Source: Bacillus sp. FJAT-26390 (GTDB lineage: Bacteria; Bacillota; Bacilli; Paenibacillales; Paenibacillaceae). From it: 64,000 bases of DNA. This document shows positions 34,878-43,772 of this stretch, piece by piece; position 1 is the stretch's first letter, and every line of letters begins with the position of its first letter. The notes beneath the pieces are model-generated. The model saw only the letters and a program-made list of their open reading frames with translations. It did no database searches and was not told where the DNA came from. The DNA is taken from contig NZ_MAQX01000001.1 of NCBI RefSeq assembly GCF_001682865.1, positions 1,183,290 through 1,247,289 on the forward strand, given 5' to 3'. The translations under genes and the position numbers were made by a program.

Positions 34878-35363
34878 TTAAAGATTCATATCGTTGCGGA
34901 CACGCCCAAGCAGCTCCTTGCAGCCTGCTTCTACCAGTTCGTAGACAAAAGAGAAATTGCCATCATAATAAGGATCCGGCACATCGGCCGTTCCCCTATC
35001 AGGAAGAAGCTCCATAAACGTAAAGAGGCGGTCATGCTCCTTTGCGCCTTCTGATGCGCTTAGCAGCTTGCGCACATCGCGCAGGTTGTTTGTATCCATA
35101 CATACAATGTAATCAAACGAAGCAAAATCATTGGACGTCACCAGACGTGCCTTCATGCCTTGATAAGATATCTGGTGCTCATCCAGCTGCTTCCGAGTTC
35201 CCTCGTGGGGCGGATGGCCGAGATGCCAGTCTCCGGTTCCCGCGGAATCAACTTCTATGACATCAGCTAAATTTGCCTGCGTCACCTGATAGCGCATAAC
35301 CGCTTCTGCCATGGGAGACCTGCAAATGTTGCCAAGACAGACAAACAATATACGTGCCTTCAT
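34878..35363 (-). CDS. Low-molecular-weight protein-tyrosine phosphatase (YfkJ-like)
   Basis: 161 aa. P-loop CLGNICRS with Cys9 and Arg15, followed by SPMAEAVMR; general acid Asp in DPYYDGNFSFVYELVE. In B. subtilis YfkJ and YwlE are of this family (YwlE acts on phosphoarginine); the residue after the Cys loop would decide specificity and cannot be settled here. The ATG overlaps the stop of the UPF0126 gene by 4 bp, so translation is coupled. Confidence 0.88.
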   Translation of the reverse strand: MKARILFVCLGNICRSPMAEAVMRYQVTQANLADVIEVDSAGTGDWHLGHPPHEGTRKQLDEHQISYQGMKARLVTSNDFASFDYIVCMDTNNLRDVRKLLSASEGAKEHDRLFTFMELLPDRGTADVPDPYYDGNFSFVYELVEAGCKELLGRVRNDMNL

Positions 35364-36007
35364 GAGTTGTCTCTTTTCTGCTGTTCATCAGCCGTATTAA
35401 TATGAAGCGAGCGACGCGGTAGCTTCCACTTGTAATAGACGGATAACATACGGAATCCAATGATAACGACAAATAAGAACAAAAGCTCTAGGTTCGATTT
35501 AATCCATCCGAGTCCGATCACAAGTCCAGCTAGCATCGCCCATACCGCATAAATTTCATCCTTAAGCACAAGCGGCTTCCGTCCAGCGAGCACGTCGCGG
35601 ATGATGCCTCCGCCAATCCCTGTTAGCATCGCAGCAACAAGCACTGCACTAAGCGGATGCTTCATCTGCGTGGCGTAAAGCGCGCCTTGAATGGCAAAGG
35701 CAGACAACCCAATCGCGTCAAAAAAAGCTTCGCTTCTGCGCCACCGCTGAATCCAGACGACTGGAAGCAGGAAGGCAATCGTCATCGCGATCATCGCGAT
35801 TTTCAGCAAATAACCTTGGCTCCAAAGCGATGTAACCGGCATGCCGATCAGTAAGTTCCTTACCACTCCCCCGCCAAACGCCGTTACAAGGCCTAGCACG
35901 AATACGCCAAGAATATCGTACTCTTCTTCCATCGCAACGATCGCTCCGCTGACCGCGAAAGCGATGGTGCCGATAATACTGAAAATTCCGAAAATGTCCA
36001 TACTCAC
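35360..36007 (-). CDS. UPF0126 / TRIC-type membrane protein
   Basis: 215 aa, GTG start at 36007 placed 8 nt after GAGGAG; longer in-frame starts lack a ribosome binding site. Two internally repeated three-helix units, each with a glycine-rich loop: VTAFGGGVVRNLLIG and LTGIGGGIIRDVLAGRKP. This is the prokaryotic TRIC-like fold (YvgT type), proposed cation channels. About seven membrane helices. Overlaps the phosphatase gene downstream. Confidence 0.82.
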   Translation of the reverse strand: MSMDIFGIFSIIGTIAFAVSGAIVAMEEEYDILGVFVLGLVTAFGGGVVRNLLIGMPVTSLWSQGYLLKIAMIAMTIAFLLPVVWIQRWRRSEAFFDAIGLSAFAIQGALYATQMKHPLSAVLVAAMLTGIGGGIIRDVLAGRKPLVLKDEIYAVWAMLAGLVIGLGWIKSNLELLFLFVVIIGFRMLSVYYKWKLPRRSLHINTADEQQKRDNS

Positions 36008-36226
36008 AGCAATAGCTCCTCGCTTCCCGTCCATGAACCGGCAACTGGGGCCGATTCTTTCCTTCACCATTTTAGCTGGGTGTTTGCCGTTTCGCAACGA
36101 CAAATTTCCGGGTAATCTTAGGCAGCAATAACATGATATTCTGTAGCCTCTAGTTTTTATGGAAGCAAAGGCTTTATACTTAAAGCATTACAAACATTTT
36201 CCCCTAAAAGAAAGGATAATTCCGTT

Positions 36227-36865
36227 ATGCAGCCTCGCATCGTTATATGCACGGGCGGCCAGCTTGGCGCTTGGGCTCTTGAACATATTAAAACCGATGA
36301 TTTGCTTATTGGAGCAGATAGCGGAGCACGATTTCTAATAAAGCAGGGATTTCGGCCGGATGTTGCGATCGGCGATTTTGACTCGGTATCCGAAGATGAG
36401 CTGCTAGAAATCCGCAAAAACAGCGGCCAAACGATTGCATGCGATCCCATCGACAAAAACTACACCGATACCGAAATGGCCGTACGGCTCGCCTTGGACA
36501 TGCACCCGCGCGAACTTGTGCTCCTCGGCGCGCTTGGAACGAGATTTGACCATTCGCTTGCAAATGTTCACCTGCTCGCGCTAGCCGTTAAGCAGAATGT
36601 GCGTGCTACGATTATCGACAACCATAATAAGATTTCACTCGTGACGGACAAGGTCACCATTGAACAGCTTGGCTATCCAAACGTATCGCTGCTTCCGCTC
36701 ACGATGCGGGTTGAAGGCATTACGCTCACCGGCTTTCAATATCCGCTCACTGATGCTGAATTAACGATTGGGCAGTCGCTTGGCATCAGCAATGTATTGC
36801 TCTCGCAGACGGGTAAAATCAAAATAAGCGATGGCCATTTGCTTGTGATCCAGAGCCGCGATTAG
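36227..36865 (+). CDS. thiN: Thiamine pyrophosphokinase
   Basis: 212 aa. DDLLIGADSGARFLIKQGFRPDVAIGDFDSV carries the metal/ATP motif; PIDKNYTDTEMAVRLAL and LLGALGTRFDHSLANVHLL are conserved thiamine-kinase motifs; the C-terminal domain with GITLTGFQYPL and GISNVL completes the fold. It converts thiamine and ATP to thiamine diphosphate. No TPP riboswitch was seen upstream. Start ATG after AAAGGA. Terminator follows. Confidence 0.92.
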   Translation: MQPRIVICTGGQLGAWALEHIKTDDLLIGADSGARFLIKQGFRPDVAIGDFDSVSEDELLEIRKNSGQTIACDPIDKNYTDTEMAVRLALDMHPRELVLLGALGTRFDHSLANVHLLALAVKQNVRATIIDNHNKISLVTDKVTIEQLGYPNVSLLPLTMRVEGITLTGFQYPLTDAELTIGQSLGISNVLLSQTGKIKISDGHLLVIQSRD

Positions 36866-36877
36866 CCGAATGCATAG

Positions 36878-36912
36878 AAACAGCCGAGGTCTACGACCTT
36901 GGCTGTTCTTGT
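36878..36912. terminator. Terminator between convergent thiN and the MutS2-like gene
   Basis: AACAGCCGAGGTC and GACCTTGGCTGTT pair with a 3-base loop; T-rich sequence follows on the plus side. Confidence 0.75.
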
Positions 36913-36949
36913 TCTACCTTATCCCTCTATAACTTGTTAGCAGAGCCAG

Positions 36950-38923
36950 CTAATAAATGTCTTCCTCCGGCGTAACAATGGTAAGTCCTTCCACATGCTT
37001 GCGATTCATCAGCTTGCGTGCTTTCCTATTTTCCACCGATTCAAAAACAATATCTAAATCATATTGCTCATCCGGGTAAAGCTTTGTTTTGGCAATATAC
37101 AGCTTCATGCGTTTGTGGTTGAACGTTAATTTCTGCCCCTGCACCTGCACGATGACGTTTCCCCGTTCATCTGCTGGCCGGAATACGACTCCCATTCTCT
37201 TTAGCGGATAGATCCAGACCGCATCGCCTTTCTCAAATGGCTTAGCTGTTTTTTTGATCTGGGCAGGTCCATCGTTGGCACTCGTTCGTTTAGAGCTACT
37301 AGATGTCTCGAGTACCGCGCTAGATGCTTTAGCCTCAATTAGATCGTCTGCTTTCATAGCCGGAAGCTCCATTAGCGTTTCCGATAGAGGTGAAGCCTCC
37401 TTCCGCACTAACAGCTCCTCCGCACGCAACATGACGATTTCCGGCAATCCAAACCGTCTAGCAATGGCAAAAGCATGGCTGTCGCCTGCTTCGCCCATCT
37501 CTAACCGATAAAGCGGCTTGAGCGTATCGGCATCAAAGGCCATCTTGCCGTTTTGACAGCCAGCGGTACGGGCAGCGAAAGCTTTAATTTCGTTAAAATG
37601 TGTCGTAGCCGCAGCAAGCGCCTCTCGCTTGAGCAGCTGCTCGAGCAGCGCGATTGAAAGCGCGATTCCTTCAGTTGGATCAGTGCCGGCTGCAAGCTCA
37701 TCCAGCAGAAGCAAAGCTCTCGGACCGGCAGCGATCATCATTTCCTTCAGAACGGTAATATGCGAAGAGAAGGTGCTAAGCGACTGCTCCAAGCTTTGGC
37801 CGTCTCCCACATCTGCGATCACATGCTCGAATATGCCAATCTCGCTCCCCTGCCCGGCAGGTACCAATAGCCCTGATTGCACCATAAGCACGAATAAACC
37901 GATCGTTTTTAAGGTTACCGTTTTGCCGCCAGTATTCGGACCTGTAATAATAAGCTGTTTCCAAGCATAACCAAGCTCAACATCCAAGGGCACGCTGTCT
38001 TGGCCTAATAAAGGGTGGCGAGCGCCTTTGAGACGAATGACAGGTTTCTCTGATAAACTGATCTTTTTTCCTTCGTAGGTGCGCGAGAGCTTGGCGCGTG
38101 CCGTAATGAAGTCAAAGGAAGCCATTGCCTCCACATTGCATTTCAGCTCGTAGGAGAACGATTCCGCGAGCTCGGACAGCCTTGCCAATATGACGGTACG
38201 TTCCCTCTCCTCCTCGGCTTTCCATTGCTGAAGTTCAACTTGAAGGTCTGCCACATCGATGGGTTCAACAAACAAGGTCTGTCCGCTCGCGGACTCATCC
38301 CACACCGTACCGGGCACTTGCTTGCGCAGCTCCCGCTTCACGGCGATAACGAAACGGTCGCGGCGCTTGCTGATGACTGGCTCTTGCAAAGAGGTTCGAT
38401 ACTTGTTTAGCGCATGCTCCATTTTTTTCTGAATCTTATCCTCAGAGGCGTAAATATGTCTTCGGATATAGGCTAGATCCGCGCTCGCTTGATCCGTCAA
38501 TATGCCATAACGAATGCAGCGGTTCAGCTCCTCCCGAAGCGCAGGGCAATCATACATCGATTCCGCATATGCAGCTATCGTCGGTGCAATATCACGTTTG
38601 CTGTGCATATACTTTTTCATTTGCGTAACGGATGTGAGCCAGACGGAGAGCTGTTCGAGCTCCTGCTCGTTGTAAATTCTCCCTTTGCCCAGCAGAGAAA
38701 GAAATGGATCGATGCCTTCCATTGCGGATAACGGAATGCTGGCACCGCTACCGAGCAATGAAGCCGCCTCTTCCGTTTCTGTCAGCCATGCTTCAACCTG
38801 GCGCTGCTTTGTGCTTGGCGCAAGCCTCTCGGCTAACAGCCTTCCTGCCGGTGATACGGTCATGCTCACAACTCCGGCTTTGACCTTGTCGAACTCCAGC
38901 CGTTTCCATGATGCTTCATTCAT
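36950..38923 (-). CDS. MutS2-like ATPase lacking the Smr nuclease domain
   Basis: 657 aa. MutS2-type core with helical N-terminal part, ISKRRDRFVIAVKRELRKQVPG and SASGQTLFVEP, Walker A GPNTGGKTVTLKT (328-335), Walker B LLLLDELAAGTDPTEG, and TTHFNEIKAFA. A KOW-like segment follows (KGDAVWIYPLKRMGVVF). Canonical MutS2 is about 780 aa and ends with an Smr nuclease domain (DLRG motif); here the protein ends at RKHVEGLTIVTPEEDIY with no Smr. Thus it is a paralogue that could act in recombination control or ribosome collision rescue without nicking. The gene has a long leader with two terminators. Confidence 0.82.
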   Translation of the reverse strand: MNEASWKRLEFDKVKAGVVSMTVSPAGRLLAERLAPSTKQRQVEAWLTETEEAASLLGSGASIPLSAMEGIDPFLSLLGKGRIYNEQELEQLSVWLTSVTQMKKYMHSKRDIAPTIAAYAESMYDCPALREELNRCIRYGILTDQASADLAYIRRHIYASEDKIQKKMEHALNKYRTSLQEPVISKRRDRFVIAVKRELRKQVPGTVWDESASGQTLFVEPIDVADLQVELQQWKAEEERERTVILARLSELAESFSYELKCNVEAMASFDFITARAKLSRTYEGKKISLSEKPVIRLKGARHPLLGQDSVPLDVELGYAWKQLIITGPNTGGKTVTLKTIGLFVLMVQSGLLVPAGQGSEIGIFEHVIADVGDGQSLEQSLSTFSSHITVLKEMMIAAGPRALLLLDELAAGTDPTEGIALSIALLEQLLKREALAAATTHFNEIKAFAARTAGCQNGKMAFDADTLKPLYRLEMGEAGDSHAFAIARRFGLPEIVMLRAEELLVRKEASPLSETLMELPAMKADDLIEAKASSAVLETSSSSKRTSANDGPAQIKKTAKPFEKGDAVWIYPLKRMGVVFRPADERGNVIVQVQGQKLTFNHKRMKLYIAKTKLYPDEQYDLDIVFESVENRKARKLMNRKHVEGLTIVTPEEDIY

Positions 38924-38950
38924 TTTTGTTGCCTCCTCTAAATTTGGGTA

Positions 38951-38995
38951 TAAAAAAAGACAGGAATAGAACGCGGGCGCGTTCCATTCCTGTCT
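38951..38995 (-). terminator. Attenuator-type terminator just upstream of the MutS2-like gene
   Basis: AGACAGGAATGGAACGCG and CGCGTTCTATTCCTGTCT form an 18-bp stem with a 2-base loop (one mismatch or wobble), then seven T. It ends 28 nt before the start codon and lies downstream of the promoter at 39311-39340. Confidence 0.85.
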
Positions 38996-39059
38996 AGGTC
39001 GACGTAAGCTCCAATACCGCTTCCATCGTTAACGAAATCGTTAGCATGAAAACGGGTAT

Positions 39060-39304
39060 AAAAAAACCGCGCTGCGAGAGCACGGTGATTGGGCCGCTGT
39101 CGAATTGCTTCAGGCGGAAATCCTCATGTCCTTAACTCTTGGCGCCAGATCACGAAATAGAGCCTTGCCGCAGGGTACTTTTTTTGTACCGAGCATCAGT
39201 CGCAAGACCTTCGTTCATCTGACCGTATCCAATTTATGAGTTAAAGACACCAGCAAACATTAAAATTTCCCCTTTAAGCCTTATAGTGGTTAAAAAAAGG
39301 TTAC
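39060..39304 (-). ncRNA. Unidentified structured RNA or leader, about 245 nt
   Basis: From the predicted start near 39304 to a terminator at 39085-39060 (CCGTGCT, 5-nt loop, AGCGCGG, T7). A long rod can form: GTCTTTAACTC (39248-39238) with GAGTTAAGGAC (39138-39128), then TTGG/CCAA, CAGAT/ATCTG, CGAA/TTCG, CTTGC/GCAAG and GGTAC/GTACC around an A7 loop. I tested it by eye against T-box, TPP, SAM, lysine, FMN, cobalamin, glycine, SRP and RNase P motifs and none fit; the rod shape is loosely like 6S RNA. It may be a free RNA or part of the leader. Confidence 0.4.
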
Positions 39305-39310
39305 TCCAAT

Positions 39311-39340
39311 AATGTACAAAAAAGACAAGCGGATTGTCAA
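39311..39340 (-). promoter_or_regulatory. Promoter of the structured leader / MutS2-like gene
   Basis: Minus strand TTGACA (39340-39335), 18 bp, TACATT (39316-39311), starting 22 bp after the stop of the MBL gene. Confidence 0.6.
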
Positions 39341-39361
39341 GCGATTAACAATTGATTTCCT

Positions 39362-40138
39362 TCAAATGGTGATGCTCATGCCTGTCCTGGCAAAATTCAT
39401 CTGCTCTGGAAGAACATAATCCCTTCTAAGATCGATGTCATGCGACATATGAGTGAGCAGCGTCTGCTTTGGCTCCCATTTCTTCACAAGCGCAATGGCT
39501 TCAACCACGTCATAGACGGATCTCGTCTCATAGGCAAACGGCTCATGATAAAAGCTCGTTCCGAGCACAAGCAAGTCTAAATTAGCTAGCGGCTGCTGCA
39601 TCTCCTCCGTCAAACCAATGGAGTCCGAGCAATATGCCCAGCAGCTGCCATTCTCCGTATGCTCGAACCGAAATGCGTATGCATAGCCATTTTTGCCATG
39701 GTTGACGCGCCAGCTAGACGCTCGCCATTTGCCAAGCATAATCGGCTGATCAAATGAATTGAACACGATTTGATTCGTGAGCCACGGGAAACGGTCCAAT
39801 ATTTCTCCAATCACTTCCGAAGGCGCAAACGCCTGCCCCTTCTTCTTCGTCCAGCGGCAAGCGTCTGCCCATTCCACAAGACCGCCAATATGGTCAAAAT
39901 GCGCATGCGTAATCAGCATCGTATCTACTGCCCGCAAATCTGCCGCTTCTAATTGCTTCGAGAAATCCGGTCCGCAATCAATCCAAACCGTGCCCGCTTC
40001 CTGATCCTCAATCTGCAACGAGGATCGATATCGCCGATTCTCCCCGCTGGCACGCGCTTCCGTACATACCTCGCAGTCGCAATACATACGGGGTACGCCC
40101 ATGGAGTCCCCCGTGCCTCTAAAGATTAAGTTTGTCAT
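39362..40138 (-). CDS. MBL-fold metallohydrolase, PhnP-like
   Basis: 258 aa. N-terminal GTGDSMGVPRMYCDCEVCTEAR gives the structural zinc cysteines found in PhnP; the catalytic metal site is THAHFDHIGG, later Asp in AYCSDSIG and His in THMSHDID. PhnP relatives are cyclic phosphodiesterases. The start overlaps the stop of the GNAT-like gene by 4 bp. It is the last of four genes (nitrilase, GNAT, GNAT-like, MBL). Substrate not assignable. Confidence 0.82.
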   Translation of the reverse strand: MTNLIFRGTGDSMGVPRMYCDCEVCTEARASGENRRYRSSLQIEDQEAGTVWIDCGPDFSKQLEAADLRAVDTMLITHAHFDHIGGLVEWADACRWTKKKGQAFAPSEVIGEILDRFPWLTNQIVFNSFDQPIMLGKWRASSWRVNHGKNGYAYAFRFEHTENGSCWAYCSDSIGLTEEMQQPLANLDLLVLGTSFYHEPFAYETRSVYDVVEAIALVKKWEPKQTLLTHMSHDIDLRRDYVLPEQMNFARTGMSITI

Positions 40139-40809
40139 AGCGGAAGAAGCTCTAGCTTATCCGATGCGCGAATATGATCCATCATGCTGACCCATTCAGC
40201 CGGCTTATTCGGCAAAGCGGAATAGTAGCCCTCTAGAAACGTCGCTACAAGAGCAGCATCGATTGCTGTTAACTCCTCGTCCTGCGGCAGGAAGCATAAA
40301 TCAAGTTCCGCCACCGCTTGTCCTTCATGGTCCCAAGAAGGATGAACATATCCGACATTGATCCGTTTGTAGCCGATATGCGATAGCACCTCGCGGCGTA
40401 CATACGGATTCATCGGCGAGACGCCGCCGAAAGAATGGTCTGCAGCCCGGTAAGGATCATACACCTCGGCAAACATCCCGATTGGCGTAGTGCCCGACGC
40501 TTCAGCGAGCTTCACCAAGTCACGCTCGCGATTGCGGAGCAGAAAACGTCCAATGCCGAGTGAAGGCTTGCCTATAATCGTAAAATCGGTCATCGCTACA
40601 CGCAGTTCGGGATAATAGCGATACTCCGTTGAACCGACCACTTCGCCCTCATGAATCGCCACATAAACATGAATTGTCGGATCTTCCAGCGGTTCACGCC
40701 AGAGCTCGTAAGCCAGAACCTCTTCAGGAGGGAATATCGTTTGCAAAAGCTTATGTAAAGGTCCAAAATAACGGTCTTCGATCGAAGTAATTCGATGGTA
40801 AATGAGCAT
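40135..40809 (-). CDS. GNAT-like protein
   Basis: 224 aa from ATG 40809 after AAAGGAG; a longer frame lacks a ribosome binding site. FPPEEVLAYELWREPLEDP, then VYVAIHEGEVVGSTEYRYYPELRVAMTDFTIIGKPSLGIGRFLLRN resembles a GNAT core, though the acetyl-CoA loop (Q/R-x-x-G-x-G/A) is replaced by GKPSLGIG, so binding is uncertain. It overlaps the MBL gene by 4 bp and follows another GNAT gene by 14 bp. Function unknown. Confidence 0.6.
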   Translation of the reverse strand: MLIYHRITSIEDRYFGPLHKLLQTIFPPEEVLAYELWREPLEDPTIHVYVAIHEGEVVGSTEYRYYPELRVAMTDFTIIGKPSLGIGRFLLRNRERDLVKLAEASGTTPIGMFAEVYDPYRAADHSFGGVSPMNPYVRREVLSHIGYKRINVGYVHPSWDHEGQAVAELDLCFLPQDEELTAIDAALVATFLEGYYSALPNKPAEWVSMMDHIRASDKLELLPL

Positions 40810-40823
40810 AGTGTTTCTCTCCT

Positions 40824-41483
40824 TTAAAGAAATGGATTGCGCCACTCCATGATGGCTGCACAGTTATGCGACTGCTCGTCTTCTAGATAATGATGGGCAA
40901 TGCCAATCGGCACCCGGCCGCATCTAAGCAAAAAGGTGATGACGGGATCGTTCCATTCTCCATGCATCACTTTATCCAAATAAGCCTCAGGTGAAATCTC
41001 ATGGGCATGAGCGCCATAGCCGGGCATCCGGCCGCCTCCAAGCAGCCTTCGCAGTCCCAGCTGCACAACCGTCTCATACATCGATTGCATGAGCCATTTG
41101 CCAATGCCTGATTTGCGATATTCCGGTACGACGCAAATATCGATGACATAAAGCGTATCTCCGCTTGCATGATGATTACGAATGTAGCCCCGATCGGAGA
41201 TAGTCTCCCATTCATGCTTGTCCGCATAATCATCCATATCGACGATTAACCCAGTCATCGAGCCTATCATGCGGCCGTTAATCTCCGCACATAAGGCTCC
41301 TTCAGGAAATCTTGTGACATGCTCCGTTAGCTGCTCCGTATTCCACCATAATTCAGAAGGGTATGGCGGCGGAAAGCTTGCTCGCTGAACGTCAATTAAC
41401 GCTTCGAAATCTGAAGATATATAATTGCGGATAATAGCTTTTTCGGGCTTACCGTCAACAAACAAGTATAGCTCTTTGCGCAT
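40824..41483 (-). CDS. GNAT acetyltransferase, equivalent to the N-terminal half of YhcX
   Basis: 219 aa from ATG 41483 after AAGGTGG. A complete GNAT domain: YVIDICVVPEYRKSGIGKWLMQSMYE, then RRLLGGGRMPGYGAHAHEISPEAYLDKVMHGEWNDPVITFLLRCG. From memory the last block closely resembles the GNAT half of the B. subtilis GNAT-nitrilase fusion YhcX. The neighbouring upstream gene encodes the nitrilase half separately. Thus the two proteins probably work on one substrate (inference from fusion elsewhere). Confidence 0.75.
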   Translation of the reverse strand: MRKELYLFVDGKPEKAIIRNYISSDFEALIDVQRASFPPPYPSELWWNTEQLTEHVTRFPEGALCAEINGRMIGSMTGLIVDMDDYADKHEWETISDRGYIRNHHASGDTLYVIDICVVPEYRKSGIGKWLMQSMYETVVQLGLRRLLGGGRMPGYGAHAHEISPEAYLDKVMHGEWNDPVITFLLRCGRVPIGIAHHYLEDEQSHNCAAIMEWRNPFL

Positions 41484-41526
41484 GGCGATCCACCTTCTTT
41501 TCTGCTTCATCCAGCAGGAATGCTGA

Positions 41527-42387
41527 TTACTGCCAATCTGTATACAAGTCGGTACGACGGTCACGCCAAGTCGTAACTGAGCCTTTTTCTCTTACTTCCT
41601 CCAGCAGCGCCAGATCGAGGTCGGCCACGACGAGCATGTCATCGTTGATAATTCCTTCGCTCAAGATGCCGGCCGGCGGAAAAGGAATGTCATTGGGAGC
41701 AATAATCGCAGCTTGCCCAAAATTCGCCCGCATCAGATCGACTTTGCGTAGCGAACCGACTGTCCCTGTCGTTACGATGTAGACTTGATTCTCAACCGCT
41801 CTGGCATGGCAGCAATATCTAACGCGATAGAACCCATGCCGATCATCGGTACAGGATGGGCAGAAGATAACGTCTGCCCCCTTCGCACGCGCCATCCTTA
41901 CGATCTCAGGAAATTCAATGTCGTAGCAGGTAAGCATCGCAACTGTCCCATAGGGGGTATCGAATACTTCTAGGCCATCACCCGCCGACATATTCCAGCC
42001 TTCTATCTCAGAAGGGGTAATATGAATTTTATGCTGCACATCGATTTTGCCATCCGGATGAAAAAGATGCGCGGCATTGCGGAGCGTGCCGTCAGCCATT
42101 TTAATGACATGCGTGCCGCCGACGATATATACCCCATATTCAGCAGCCAACGAACGAAAAAGGTGCAGGTAGTCTTCCGTGAAATCGGGAAGCCGATCAA
42201 TGGGCAGCGCTTTCCCCTGCTCATCTCCGATGGACATCAGTTGGGTCGTCAAAAATTCTGGAAACAATACAAACTGAACCCCGTACTCCGAGGCATTTCG
42301 CACATAGTGCGTAACTTGCTCGGAAAATTGCTCAAATGAGCTAATATCTGCAAGCTTATATTGAACTGCTGCCGTGCGAAACTTCAA
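41527..42387 (-). CDS. Carbon-nitrogen hydrolase (nitrilase family)
   Basis: 286 aa. Catalytic triad Glu44 (LFPEF), Lys120 (QHKIHITPSE), Cys154 (MLTCYDIEFPE). The family hydrolyses amides or nitriles in the cytosol. TTG start at 42387, 9 nt after GGAGG. It resembles the C-terminal half of YhcX and stands first in the four-gene cluster with GNAT, GNAT-like and MBL proteins. Substrate unknown. Confidence 0.85.
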   Translation of the reverse strand: MKFRTAAVQYKLADISSFEQFSEQVTHYVRNASEYGVQFVLFPEFLTTQLMSIGDEQGKALPIDRLPDFTEDYLHLFRSLAAEYGVYIVGGTHVIKMADGTLRNAAHLFHPDGKIDVQHKIHITPSEIEGWNMSAGDGLEVFDTPYGTVAMLTCYDIEFPEIVRMARAKGADVIFCPSCTDDRHGFYRVRYCCHARAVENQVYIVTTGTVGSLRKVDLMRANFGQAAIIAPNDIPFPPAGILSEGIINDDMLVVADLDLALLEEVREKGSVTTWRDRRTDLYTDWQ

Positions 42388-42413
42388 TGTTCACAGCCTC
42401 CATCGCTAATTAG

Positions 42414-43772
42414 TTATTGTTTTCGCTGTTTGAACTGCAGCGTAATCGTCGTGCCTAAATCAGGCAAGCTAAATACATCAACCTTGCCTTCATGCAAATC
42501 AACGATTCGTTTGGCAATCGATAGTCCAAGCCCGACGCCGCCGGTAGCGCGGCTTCTAGCGCCGTCAACCCGGTAGAAACGTTCAAACAGATGCGGAATT
42601 TCATTTTCCGGTATGCCCATGCCTTTATCCTTGACCTCGATTTTGACGATATGCCTAACTAACGTAACCGTCACATCAATCGGGTCCTTCGAATATTTAA
42701 TGGCATTGTCCAGCAAAATGACGAGCAGCTGCCTGATTTTGTCCTTGTCGCCAACCATGCGGACGACCTTGGACATCGCTTTTACGCGAATCGGACGCCC
42801 GAAGGTCGTTTGCAGCATCGTGGCCAGCTCATCGACAACTTGCACAACATCGAACAGCTCCTGGCGCAGCCAGTCCTCCTGCTCCGCCTCGGCAAGCATA
42901 AGCATCGACTTCGTTAAATTTTGCAAACGGTTGGCTTCCTTGTCGATCGCTTCGATGGCTTCATTGCGCAGGCTCTCGTCATCCCGTCCCCAGCGCTTTA
43001 GCATCCCGGCATAACTGCTAATAACCGTCAGCGGTGTCTTAAGCTCATGCGAAGCATCCGCAACGAACTGCTTCTGCTTCGCAAAGGTGCGGTCAAGCCG
43101 TTCTATCATTTGGTTAAAAGCGCGGACGAGCTGCAATAGCTCCGCCGATTCCTCGCGGCTGCTCAGCTCGATTTGTCTGAGCTTGCCGCTCCGGTCGATT
43201 TCGCGCATCGTATTAACCATCTGCTGAATGGGCGCCGTTAATCTCGAGGTGAACCAATACGTACCGAAAATCGCGAACAAGATCGCGCCACCGCTTGTAA
43301 CGCTTAGCGCTGCAACCAGCACTTGCAAATAGTTGTCCAGCTCGTCCAAGATGCGGTTTACCTCAAGCATCGCGATAACGCGGTTCCCGTCATATAGCGG
43401 CACGCGCATAAACAAAATACGCTCTCCGCTTTTGGTAATCATCCCTGTGTGATGATGCGTCTCGAAGGTCGCCGGCAGCTCTTGAAGAAGCTTGTCCGAG
43501 CCCGTAATATTCATCACTCTGTTATTAGGCGCAATAATGCGAATCATTTCGTTAACGTTGTAGTATTCGTTGAGCAGCTCTGGAAAATTTAATCCTCGAC
43601 CGCTCTGAATTCGGGGATTCTCAAGCATGAGATTCACCTTATTGGCAATAACCTCTTCTTCGCTTTCCGTCGTTATTTTGATCACATAAAAATAAACGAA
43701 AATATTGAACAGAATTAAAATAAAGATCAGCCAAAAAATCGTAAAAAGCGTGAACCGTTTGCGAAGTGTCAT
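42414..43772 (-). CDS. Sensor histidine kinase (ArlS/YkoH-like)
   Basis: 452 aa. Membrane helix at 11-31, an extracellular domain of about 125 residues, second helix about 157-178, HAMP, then HisKA with DASHELKTPLTVISSYAGML (phospho-His) and an ATPase domain with N box LLDNAIKYS, G1 KDKGMGIPENEI, F box LFERFYRVDGARSRATGG, G2 GLGLSIAK. The start overlaps the regulator gene stop by 4 bp. With its regulator it forms a two-component system of the ArlRS/YkoGH group; the signal is unknown. Confidence 0.88.
   Translation of the reverse strand: MTLRKRFTLFTIFWLIFILILFNIFVYFYVIKITTESEEEVIANKVNLMLENPRIQSGRGLNFPELLNEYYNVNEMIRIIAPNNRVMNITGSDKLLQELPATFETHHHTGMITKSGERILFMRVPLYDGNRVIAMLEVNRILDELDNYLQVLVAALSVTSGGAILFAIFGTYWFTSRLTAPIQQMVNTMREIDRSGKLRQIELSSREESAELLQLVRAFNQMIERLDRTFAKQKQFVADASHELKTPLTVISSYAGMLKRWGRDDESLRNEAIEAIDKEANRLQNLTKSMLMLAEAEQEDWLRQELFDVVQVVDELATMLQTTFGRPIRVKAMSKVVRMVGDKDKIRQLLVILLDNAIKYSKDPIDVTVTLVRHIVKIEVKDKGMGIPENEIPHLFERFYRVDGARSRATGGVGLGLSIAKRIVDLHEGKVDVFSLPDLGTTITLQFKQRKQ

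Larger units (their letters stand above)
38924..39361 (-). other. 438-base leader region of the MutS2-like gene
   Basis: This gene-free stretch holds a promoter, a structured RNA with its own terminator, a small inner hairpin (TAACGA, TT, TCGTTA near 39040), and a second terminator just before the Shine-Dalgarno AGAGGAGG at about 38937. Both T-runs are followed by the same ATACCC. No coding frame with a ribosome binding site was found. Confidence 0.6.

Noticed and set aside
39060-39304. T-box or known riboswitch
   Set aside because: No GGTGG/ACCGCG T-box, no specifier stem, and none of the common riboswitch core motifs; kept only as an unidentified RNA.
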